From the NCBI GenBank assembly GCA_004297235.1, contig SCUR01000058.1:1-9841 (forward strand): a stretch of DNA of 9,841 bases, in the 5' to 3' direction. The translations under genes and the position numbers were made by a program. Shown one piece after another: positions 1 to 6,281 of the stretch. Below the pieces are notes generated by a model. It made no database searches. It was not told the DNA's origin and was given only the letters and a program-made list of their open reading frames with translations. This DNA comes from Candidatus Manganitrophaceae bacterium (GTDB taxonomy: Bacteria; Nitrospirota; Nitrospiria; SBBL01; Manganitrophaceae). The first letter of the stretch is position 1, and the number at the start of each line of letters is the position of its first letter.

Positions 1-84
1 CCGCCGTATAGGGTGTGGGGCATGGCGTATCTGGCGGGAAGATCTGGGATCGACGATTTCTTCCAGCGCCGGCCCCCCCTGTAA
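1..84 (+). CDS. 3' end of an unidentified upstream gene (27 C-terminal residues)
   Basis: The first frame is open from the window edge to a TAA at 82-84, immediately followed by TGA and the ribosome binding site of the pump gene. The visible tail begins PPYRVWGMAYLAG and ends with an arginine/proline-rich segment (QRRPPL). I do not recognise the family. It does not look like the C-terminus of a CzcB adaptor or a CzcC channel, the usual neighbours of czcA. Its stop lies 15 bp before the pump start, so it is probably in the same operon. A second frame is also open here, but it would run into the pump gene and carries no matching stop/RBS arrangement, so this frame is preferred. Confidence 0.45.
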   Translation, partial: PPYRVWGMAYLAGRSGIDDFFQRRPPL

Positions 85-99
85 TGAGGAGGAAAGGGC

Positions 100-3000
100 A
101 TGCTTGAACGAATCTTAAAATTTTCCATCCATCAGCGATGGGTTATCCTCATGGCGACCCTCGCCGTCGCCGCGCTCGGCGTCTACAATTACCGGCGGCT
201 CCCGATCGACGCCGTCCCCGATATCACCAACATCCAGGTCCAGATCAACACCGAGGCCCCCGGCTTCTCCCCGCTGGAGGCCGAGCAGCGGATCACCTTC
301 CCGGTCGAAACGGTGATGGCGGGATTGCCTCACCTGAAAGAGACCCGCTCGCTCTCCCGCTACGGACTCTCTCAGGTGACGGTTATCTTCGAAGACGGCG
401 CCGACATCTACTTTGCCCGTCAGCTGGTGAATGAAAAGATTCAGGAGGCGAGGGGGAAGCTTCCGCCGGGGATCGAGCCGACGATGGGACCGATCGCCAC
501 CGGACTCGGCGAGATCTTCATGTGGACGGTCGAATCGGAGAAAGGAGCCAAAAAACCCGACGGCGCCCCATATACTCCGACCGATTTGAGGACGATCCAG
601 GATTGGGTGGTCAAACCGCAGCTTCGCAACGTGAAGGGAGTCACCGAGGTCAACACCATCGGCGGCTATGAGAAGCAGTTTCATGTCACCCCGTCTCCGG
701 AAAAACTGATCGCTTACGGATTGACCTTCCAGGATATTCTGGAAGCGCTTGCCCGGAACAATAATAATATTGGCGCAGGATATATCGAGCACCGGGGAGA
801 GCAGTACCTGATTCGGGCCCCCGGGCAGGTGGCCGACCCGGAAGAGATCCGGCAGATCGCTGTGGGAAATCACAACGGCGTTTCGATTTACGTCAAAGAT
901 GTGGCGGAGGTCCTCCTGGGAAAGGAGCTGCGGACCGGCGCGGCCACCGAAAACGGCAACGAAGTCGTCCTCGGCACCGTCTTCATGCTGATGGGGGAGA
1001 ATAGCCGAACGGTCTCGCAAAACGTCGCCGACAAACTCGTCGAGATCAACCGAACCCTCCCGGAAGGGGTGGTCGCGAAGACGGTCTATGACCGGACGAC
1101 GCTGGTCGATGCGACGATTGAAACGGTCAAGAAAAATTTGGAGGAAGGGGCGCTTTTGGTGATCGCGGTTCTCTTTCTCTTTCTCGGAAACATCAAAGCG
1201 GCCCTGATCACCGCCCTGGTTATTCCTCTGTCGATGCTCTTCACCATCACCGGGATGGTCGAAGGAAAGGTCAGCGCGAATCTCATGAGCCTGGGGGCGC
1301 TCGATTTCGGAATGATCGTCGACGGCGCCGTGGTGATTGTCGAAAACTGCATTCGGAGGCTGTCGGAAGAGCAGCATCGCTTAGGCCGGCTGCTCACCCG
1401 CGCCGAGCGGTTCGAGATCGTCTTCGATGCCTCGAAAGAGACCCGCCGCGCGCTTCTTTTCGGTCAGATGATCATTATGGTCGTTTACCTGCCGATCCTG
1501 ACGCTGACCGGCGTAGAGGGCAAGATGTTCATCCCGATGGCCTTCACCGTTATCGCGGCGCTGCTGGGGGCCATGATCCTCTCCGTGACGTTTGTCCCCG
1601 CAGCGGTCGCGCTGCTCCTCTCCGGCCCGATCTCCGAGAAAGAGAATTTCTTTGTCCGATCGGCCAAGAGAATTTATACTCCCTTGTTGAATCTCTCCCT
1701 GGCGAACCGGGCGCCGGTGGTCGCCGCCGCAACCGTCCTGGTGATCTTAAGCGGGCTGCTCGTCACCCGAATGGGGAGCGAGTTCATTCCGAGCCTCGAC
1801 GAAGGGGACATCGCCATGCACGCCTTGCGAATCCCGGGGACGAGTCTCTCCCAGGCGATCGAAATGCAGCACCTCCTGGAAACCAGGGTCAAGGAATTTC
1901 CGGAGGTGGAGACCGTCTTTGCCAAGCTCGGAACGGCGGAGATCGCGACCGACCCGATGCCGCCGAGCGTGGCGGACAATTTCATCATGCTCAAGCCGAG
2001 AGCGGAGTGGCCCGACCCGAAACGTTCCAAAGCCGATCTCGTTCGCGCGATTGAAGAAGCGGTCAAGAAAATTCCCGGAAACAACTATGAGTTCACTCAG
2101 CCGATTCAGATGCGCTTCAACGAGCTGATCGCCGGTGTGAGAAGCGATGTTGCGGTGAAGATCTTCGGAGACGACATGAGCGTTCTTTTTGAAACCGGAG
2201 AAGAAATCGCCGCAGTGATGGAGAAGATTCCCGGCGCGTCGGATGTGAAAGTGGAGCAGGTGACCGGTCTTCCGGTGCTGACGATTCAGATCAACCGGAA
2301 AGAGATCGCGCGATATGGCCTCAACATCTCCGACGTTCAGGAGGCGATCGAAATCGCCGTCGGGGGAAAGAGCGCGGGGCAGATTTTCGAGGGGGACCGG
2401 CGGTTCGAATTAATGGTCCGCCTGCCCGAGGAGATTCGCGGCAACCTTGAAGCGATGAAGCGGATCCCGATTCCCCTTCCTCCGGCCGAAGCGGAGAGCA
2501 CGCACAGGCCGGCCGCCCGGGTGATTCGAGCAGAGGCTCGGCCGAGTTTTCTCCCGCTTGGCGCCGTCGCCGAATTCAATGTCGCCCCCGGACCCAATCA
2601 GATCAGCCGGGAGAACGGCAAGCGCCGGGTCGTTGTGACGGCGAATATCCGGGGCCGCGACATCGGATCGTTCGTTGAAGAGGCGGAGCGGACCATCAAA
2701 GAGCGGGTCCGGATTCCGACCGGCTACTGGACAACCTGGGGAGGACAGTTCGAGCAGATGATCTCCGCGACTCACCGTTTGAAGATCGTCGTGCCTGTCG
2801 CGCTGCTGCTTGTCTTTCTCCTTCTGTTTGTCACGTTTGGGACGATCAAAGACTCGCTTTTGGTCTTTACCGGGGTGCCGCTGGCGCTGACCGGAGGGAT
2901 CGGGGCGCTCTGGCTCCGGGGGATTCCATTATCGATCTCGGCCGGGGTCGGATTTATCGCCCTCTCTGGGGTGGCGGTGCTCAACGGGCTGGTGATGATT

Positions 3001-3333
3001 ACCTTTATCAACAAGCTCCGCGCCGAGGGGCAATCGTTAGATGAGGCGATCTTCCACGGCGCGATCACACGGCTCCGTCCGGTCTTAATGACAGCCCTGG
3101 TCGCGTCGCTGGGATTCGTTCCGATGGCGCTGGCGACGGGACGGGGGGCGGAGGTCCAGCGGCCGCTGGCCACGGTGGTGATCGGCGGGATTCTCTCCTC
3201 CACCGCGCTGACGCTGCTGGTCCTCCCGGTGCTCTATCGGATCTTCCACGCGAAAGGGGAGAGGGTCGAAGAGGTCGTCGACATGGAGGAAACACCGGAA
3301 ATCGCCGTGGCCGAACGATCGGAGGAGGCTTGA
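100..3333 (+). CDS. czcA: HME-class RND heavy-metal efflux pump, CzcA-like (pump 1, divalent-cation signature)
   Basis: This is a proton-driven inner-membrane trimeric pump that exports metal ions through a periplasmic adaptor and an outer-membrane channel. At 1077 residues it is full length for the family. The N-terminal helix (about 13-30) is followed by the family block LPIDAVPDITNIQVQ and the first periplasmic porter domain. TM2-TM6 fall at about 350-510, TM7 at 538-556, then the second periplasmic domain and TM8-TM12 at about 897-1046. TM4 carries D402-F-G-M-I-V-D408-G and E415-N416. These three acidic residues match D402, D408 and E415, known to be needed for transport in Cupriavidus CzcA, and the D-F-G-x3-D-G form is typical of Co/Zn/Cd/Ni pumps. 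The CusA copper-binding methionines are replaced by H574, V624 and E675 (alignment by eye). Oddities: a Pro/Ala/Arg-rich insertion near 795-815 absent from pump 2, and an acidic cytoplasmic tail. The start has a GAGGAGG site at 86-92 with 7-base spacing. Family assignment is firm; the exact metal is not. Confidence 0.95.
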   Translation: MLERILKFSIHQRWVILMATLAVAALGVYNYRRLPIDAVPDITNIQVQINTEAPGFSPLEAEQRITFPVETVMAGLPHLKETRSLSRYGLSQVTVIFEDGADIYFARQLVNEKIQEARGKLPPGIEPTMGPIATGLGEIFMWTVESEKGAKKPDGAPYTPTDLRTIQDWVVKPQLRNVKGVTEVNTIGGYEKQFHVTPSPEKLIAYGLTFQDILEALARNNNNIGAGYIEHRGEQYLIRAPGQVADPEEIRQIAVGNHNGVSIYVKDVAEVLLGKELRTGAATENGNEVVLGTVFMLMGENSRTVSQNVADKLVEINRTLPEGVVAKTVYDRTTLVDATIETVKKNLEEGALLVIAVLFLFLGNIKAALITALVIPLSMLFTITGMVEGKVSANLMSLGALDFGMIVDGAVVIVENCIRRLSEEQHRLGRLLTRAERFEIVFDASKETRRALLFGQMIIMVVYLPILTLTGVEGKMFIPMAFTVIAALLGAMILSVTFVPAAVALLLSGPISEKENFFVRSAKRIYTPLLNLSLANRAPVVAAATVLVILSGLLVTRMGSEFIPSLDEGDIAMHALRIPGTSLSQAIEMQHLLETRVKEFPEVETVFAKLGTAEIATDPMPPSVADNFIMLKPRAEWPDPKRSKADLVRAIEEAVKKIPGNNYEFTQPIQMRFNELIAGVRSDVAVKIFGDDMSVLFETGEEIAAVMEKIPGASDVKVEQVTGLPVLTIQINRKEIARYGLNISDVQEAIEIAVGGKSAGQIFEGDRRFELMVRLPEEIRGNLEAMKRIPIPLPPAEAESTHRPAARVIRAEARPSFLPLGAVAEFNVAPGPNQISRENGKRRVVVTANIRGRDIGSFVEEAERTIKERVRIPTGYWTTWGGQFEQMISATHRLKIVVPVALLLVFLLLFVTFGTIKDSLLVFTGVPLALTGGIGALWLRGIPLSISAGVGFIALSGVAVLNGLVMITFINKLRAEGQSLDEAIFHGAITRLRPVLMTALVASLGFVPMALATGRGAEVQRPLATVVIGGILSSTALTLLVLPVLYRIFHAKGERVEEVVDMEETPEIAVAERSEEA

Positions 3334-3347
3334 CGGGAGACGATTAC

Positions 3348-3363
3348 GATCATACGCATGGTC
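3348..3363 (+). other. Small inverted repeat between the two operons
   Basis: GATCAT, a 4-base ACGC spacer and ATGGTC can pair as a 6-bp stem with one G-T wobble. It sits 15 bp after the pump 1 stop and 5 bp before the TTGACA box. No run of T follows, so it is a poor intrinsic terminator. It could be a weak operator half-site pair or chance. Confidence 0.2.
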
Positions 3364-3368
3364 ATTGC

Positions 3369-3395
3369 TTGACAAGAACAGAAATATGATATATT
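3369..3395 (+). promoter_or_regulatory. Candidate sigma-70 promoter for the second efflux operon
   Basis: A perfect -35 box, TTGACA, lies at 3369-3374. The best -10 candidate is TATATT at 3390-3395, five of six matches to TATAAT but with a short 15-base spacer. TATTTA at 3392-3397 would give a 17-base spacer but matches poorly. Either puts the transcription start just upstream of the Shine-Dalgarno site AGAGG (3409-3413) of the small secreted-protein gene. The surrounding stretch is clearly more AT-rich than the flanking genes. Location between two co-directional operons supports a promoter here; the exact -10 is uncertain. Confidence 0.5.
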
Positions 3396-3418
3396 TATTC
3401 ACACAATTAGAGGCAACG

Positions 3419-3754
3419 ATGCAAAGCAAAAAAGCCCACTTCGTTCTTGCAGCCCTCCTCCTGATCATCTTTTCGATCGGGACGGCCTACGATGCCTGCG
3501 CTCAAAAAGAGTGGCAGTTGACTTCTGCGGCACATTCCTCCCCTGCGTTCTCAAACGACCCCGTAGCGCCTTCCCCTTTGTCCGGTTCTGTCGTGGCAGA
3601 CTGCCACTGCCTCTGCCATTTTTCCTTTGAACCATCGAGCAATATCAGCTTTGAAGTATCCACTCCATACCAATCCTTCATCGCAACCCTAAAAGAATCA
3701 ATCAAAGAGCCGGCTCTCGTCGGCATTCTCAGACCTCCGATCTCACTTCTTTAA
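3419..3754 (+). CDS. Small secreted protein with a D-C-H-C-L-C-H motif, probable periplasmic metal-efflux accessory
   Basis: A 111-residue protein of unrecognised family. The start at 3419 is chosen because AGAGG (3409-3413) lies 5 bases upstream and because it gives a classic signal peptide: basic start (QSKK), hydrophobic core at about 8-22 and an A-C-A cleavage site at 26-28. An ATG 54 bases further up is in frame but has no ribosome binding site and would bury the signal peptide. The mature chain, about 83 residues, is rich in Ser and Pro, then carries D61-C-H-C-L-C-H67, three Cys and two His in seven residues, a plausible soft-metal or zinc site. It ends with L-R-P-P-I. No other strong domain is visible. 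It opens the operon, 55 bp before czcC, so a periplasmic metal-binding or sensing role (compare small secreted proteins such as CzcI or CusF in other efflux operons, with no evident sequence likeness) is inferred from context only. Base composition is AT-richer than its neighbours. Confidence 0.75.
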   Translation: MQSKKAHFVLAALLLIIFSIGTAYDACAQKEWQLTSAAHSSPAFSNDPVAPSPLSGSVVADCHCLCHFSFEPSSNISFEVSTPYQSFIATLKESIKEPALVGILRPPISLL

Positions 3755-3799
3755 TCCGCATTCACTAAATCGATAACTCATCACATAGATTCTAATGCC

Positions 3800-3804
3800 G
3801 GAGG
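3800..3804 (+). promoter_or_regulatory. Ribosome binding site that places the czcC start at TTG 3810
   Basis: GGAGG lies 5 bases before an in-frame TTG at 3810. The ATG at 3795 lies upstream of this site, and the bases before it (CACATAGATTCTA) hold no Shine-Dalgarno sequence. The site therefore favours TTG initiation. Confidence 0.6.
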
Positions 3805-3809
3805 TCTAC

Positions 3810-5060
3810 TTGTCTATCTATCGCCATTTGGGCGTTTTTGTATTCGCCCTCTTTATTCTCGCTCCTGTTTTAGTTTGGGGAGCGGAGCAGCCAGGAAAGC
3901 GCTATACCCTCGAGGAGATTTTAACCCTTGCGCAAGAGAAAAATCCGTCTGTAGGGATCTTCCGGGCCAACCTGGAAGCCGCGCAAGGCGCCATGGCGGC
4001 CTCCCGCGCCTATCCCAATCCCGAACTCAACGTCAATCTTGGGAGAGGGAAACCGTTGGGGATACCTGGCGCCGGGTATGAGGGGGAATATAGTTTCGGA
4101 ATCGGTCAGCCCTTGGAATGGCCTGGCAAGCGCCTCTACCGAAAACGCGCGGCGGAGGCGGAGGTCGGCGTGGCCCGGCAGGAGTCGGATGATTTCAGGC
4201 TGGAGTTGCGCGCCCAGGTCAAGGAGGCCTTTTTTGACCTCCTGCTCTCGAAGCAGATCCTAGAGGTTTCCAGAAAAAACGGCGAAGCGGCCCAAGCGCT
4301 CCTCTCCGCCGCCCAGGCGCGGGTCGACTCTGGAGAGGCCCCGGCGCTGGAGCTGATCAAGGCACAGGTGGAGCTCGCGCGGGTGACGAAGGACCTCCGG
4401 CGGGCTGAAAACCGAATCGTCCTCTCCAAGGCGGAGCTCAACTCCCTTTTGGGAGGGGCATTGGGCTCCGATGACGAGATCAGCGGCGACCTCTCTGTCG
4501 CGCGAAAACGCTACAATCTCACCTCCCTTCTCGAAGAGGCGATGGCCCGGCACCCGTTGATTCTCCGTCAGCAGAAAGCGATGGAGGCGGCGGGCTATGC
4601 GCTCTCCCGCGAGCGGCAATCCCGGATTCCCGATCTCGTGGTCAGAGGCGGCCTCAACGAAGAGATCGACAAGCGATCTTACTCCATTGGCCTCTCCTTG
4701 GTTTTCCCCCTTTTCTACCAGCGGCAGGGGGAGATCGCGGCCGCGCGCGCGGGAGAAGCCAGAGCCACGGCCGAACTGGAACGCGCGCGCACGGAGCTCA
4801 CCCGATTGATCGCGCAGGAGTATCAGAACTATCAGATCGCTCTTGAGCAGCTCAAAATCTTTGAAGAGGGGCTCCTCAAACAGGCCGACGAAGCGTTGCG
4901 GATCGCCCAATTCAGCTACCAACAGGGGGAATCGGATCTGCTCGATCTGCTCGACGCGCAACGGGTTCAGCGAGCCACGCTGAGCGAATACTACGAAGCT
5001 CAATTCGAACTGGACGCAGCGCTTGCCCGGTTGGAACGGGTAACAGGAGGATTGCAATGA
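3810..5060 (+). CDS. czcC: CzcC/TolC-family outer-membrane efflux channel
   Basis: Outer-membrane factor that forms a trimeric barrel-and-tunnel exit duct for the RND pump and adaptor. Taken from TTG 3810 it is 416 residues (421 from ATG 3795), normal for CzcC. The TTG start has GGAGG 5 bases upstream and removes an acidic N-terminal extension, leaving a typical signal peptide (hydrophobic at about 8-23) ending near V-W-G-A. The two family repeats are visible. The first runs from about 32 (Y-T-L-E-E-I) with the characteristic Y-P-N-P-E-L at 68-73 and a long Ala/Glu/Arg-rich coiled-coil helix pair. The second starts near 235 (Y-N-L-T-S-L-L-E-E-A) with another helical hairpin. The end, with Q-Q-G-E-S-D-L-L-D-L-L-D-A-Q-R, is a standard OEP-family block. 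There is no clear lipobox, so the channel is probably not lipidated. Its stop overlaps the czcB start by 4 bp (ATGA), implying translational coupling. Confidence 0.93.
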   Translation: MSIYRHLGVFVFALFILAPVLVWGAEQPGKRYTLEEILTLAQEKNPSVGIFRANLEAAQGAMAASRAYPNPELNVNLGRGKPLGIPGAGYEGEYSFGIGQPLEWPGKRLYRKRAAEAEVGVARQESDDFRLELRAQVKEAFFDLLLSKQILEVSRKNGEAAQALLSAAQARVDSGEAPALELIKAQVELARVTKDLRRAENRIVLSKAELNSLLGGALGSDDEISGDLSVARKRYNLTSLLEEAMARHPLILRQQKAMEAAGYALSRERQSRIPDLVVRGGLNEEIDKRSYSIGLSLVFPLFYQRQGEIAAARAGEARATAELERARTELTRLIAQEYQNYQIALEQLKIFEEGLLKQADEALRIAQFSYQQGESDLLDLLDAQRVQRATLSEYYEAQFELDAALARLERVTGGLQ

Positions 5061-6280
5061 CGAACAAAGGATGGCTTGCGTTGACGCTCACGATCGTATC
5101 GACGCTTTATTTTTCATGCGCCCGGAATCCGGCGGGATCGGAAGAAAGGGATTCCAAGCCAAAAGACGAGGTCGCCCTTGATAAGGGCAAGCATTCGGAA
5201 GGGGAACACGCGGAGCAGGGACAGGTTACGATCGCCAAAGAAGTTTTCGAGAAATCAAACATCCGGGTTGAAGAAGCGGCGCCCCGTTCGCTGAAGCGGG
5301 AACTGCGACTCTCCGGCGCAATTCAGGTCAGTGAGAACCGGCTGGCGCACGTGAGCTCCCGCATCCCGGGACGTTTGTCGGAAGTAACGGCAGGACTCGG
5401 AGACCGCGTGGGAAAGGGAAGCCGGCTTGCAATGATCGATAGCCCGGAGCTGGGTCAGGCCCAATCGGCGTATCTCATGGCGAGGGCAAAGCGGCTCGTG
5501 GCCGAGAAGGGATATGAGCGGGCCAAAACACTGGTCGAAGCGAAGGTCATCGGCATCGGCGAGTTACAGCGGCGCGAGGGGGAGTATCTCTCCGTCCAGG
5601 CGGAAGCGCAGGCCGCCGAAGATCGCCTTCGCCTTCTGGGAATTACGGATCAGGAGATCGTTGCATTGGAGCGGGATAAGTCCGTCCGGTCTCAGGCGCC
5701 GATCCTCTCCCCGCTGGCCGGAACCGTGATCGAACGAAATGTGACGGTCGGAGAAGTGGTCGAGCCGGCCAAGTCCCTCTTCACCGTGGCCGATCTTTCG
5801 GTTCTCTGGGGCATCGCCGATCTTCAGGAGCGGGATCTTGCCCGGATCAGGAAGGGGGCCGAGGCGGAAATCTCGGTCGCCTCTTATCCAGAGGAGCGGT
5901 TTAAAGGAAAGGTGACCTATCTCTCCGACACGATCGACCCCGCTACTCGAACCCTCAAGGTCAGAATCGAGGTTGAGAATCCCAAGGGACAGCTGAAGCC
6001 GCAGATGTTTGCGACTTTCCGCATTCTGACGGAGGAGGCCGGCCGGAGTCTCGCGATTCCCGCCTCCGCGGTGCAGCGGGAGGGGGCCCAAGCGATCGTC
6101 TTCGTGGAGAAAGAAGAGACGGAAAAAGAAAAGCGCTTCGAGAAGCGTCCGGTCTCCCTCGGTCCTGAAGTGCAAGGCTATTATCCCGTTCTCTCCGGTC
6201 TTCAGCCGGGTGAGAAAGTGGTTACCACCGGAGCCTTTGTTCTGAAATCCGAAACCCTCAAGGGCCTGATGGAGGAGTAA
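5057..6280 (+). CDS. czcB: CzcB-type periplasmic adaptor (membrane fusion protein) of the RND efflux complex
   Basis: Links the inner-membrane pump to the outer-membrane channel and may hand metal to the pump. It has 407 residues. The N-terminus has a short hydrophobic segment ending F-S-C21, an imperfect lipobox, so it is either a lipoprotein or membrane-anchored. A charged, low-complexity linker (about 24-56) follows, with H46 and H51. Domains in order: first lipoyl half at about 96-130 (R-I-P-G-R-L, then G-D-R-V-G-K-G), a helical hairpin at about 132-208, second lipoyl half at about 214-252 (S-P-L-A-G-T-V), beta-barrel at about 255-325 and the membrane-proximal domain to the end (I-P-A-S-A-V, then G-L-Q-P-G-E-K-V-V). 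Start: AGGAGG at 5045-5050, 6 bases upstream. It overlaps czcC by 4 bp and ends 1 bp before pump 2, so it is the cognate adaptor of pump 2. The long His-rich N-terminal region described for Cupriavidus CzcB is absent, apart from the short linker histidines. Confidence 0.93.
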   Translation: MTNKGWLALTLTIVSTLYFSCARNPAGSEERDSKPKDEVALDKGKHSEGEHAEQGQVTIAKEVFEKSNIRVEEAAPRSLKRELRLSGAIQVSENRLAHVSSRIPGRLSEVTAGLGDRVGKGSRLAMIDSPELGQAQSAYLMARAKRLVAEKGYERAKTLVEAKVIGIGELQRREGEYLSVQAEAQAAEDRLRLLGITDQEIVALERDKSVRSQAPILSPLAGTVIERNVTVGEVVEPAKSLFTVADLSVLWGIADLQERDLARIRKGAEAEISVASYPEERFKGKVTYLSDTIDPATRTLKVRIEVENPKGQLKPQMFATFRILTEEAGRSLAIPASAVQREGAQAIVFVEKEETEKEKRFEKRPVSLGPEVQGYYPVLSGLQPGEKVVTTGAFVLKSETLKGLMEE

Positions 6281-6281
6281 G

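Noticed and set aside
2..118. Second open frame entering from the left edge and running into pump 1
   Set aside because: It overlaps the pump start with an odd composition, whereas the first frame ends right before the pump's ribosome binding site.
115..1377. Long antisense open frame (420 codons) opposite pump 1
   Set aside because: It lies wholly opposite a well-supported pump gene; its translation is full of Arg, Asp and His with no domain and no ribosome binding site. It is a shadow of codon bias.
3334..3368. Intrinsic terminator after pump 1
   Set aside because: The only hairpin (3348-3363) is short, has a wobble pair and lacks a T-run.
3365..3418. Upstream in-frame ATG that would add 18 residues to the small secreted protein
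   Set aside because: It lies inside the TTGACA promoter box, has no ribosome binding site and would place charged residues ahead of a good signal peptide.
4260..5057. Antisense open frame (265 codons) opposite czcC
   Set aside because: Same reasoning: opposite a conserved gene, with no recognisable protein family. The antisense frames at 5564-6298 and 8211-8879 were rejected likewise.
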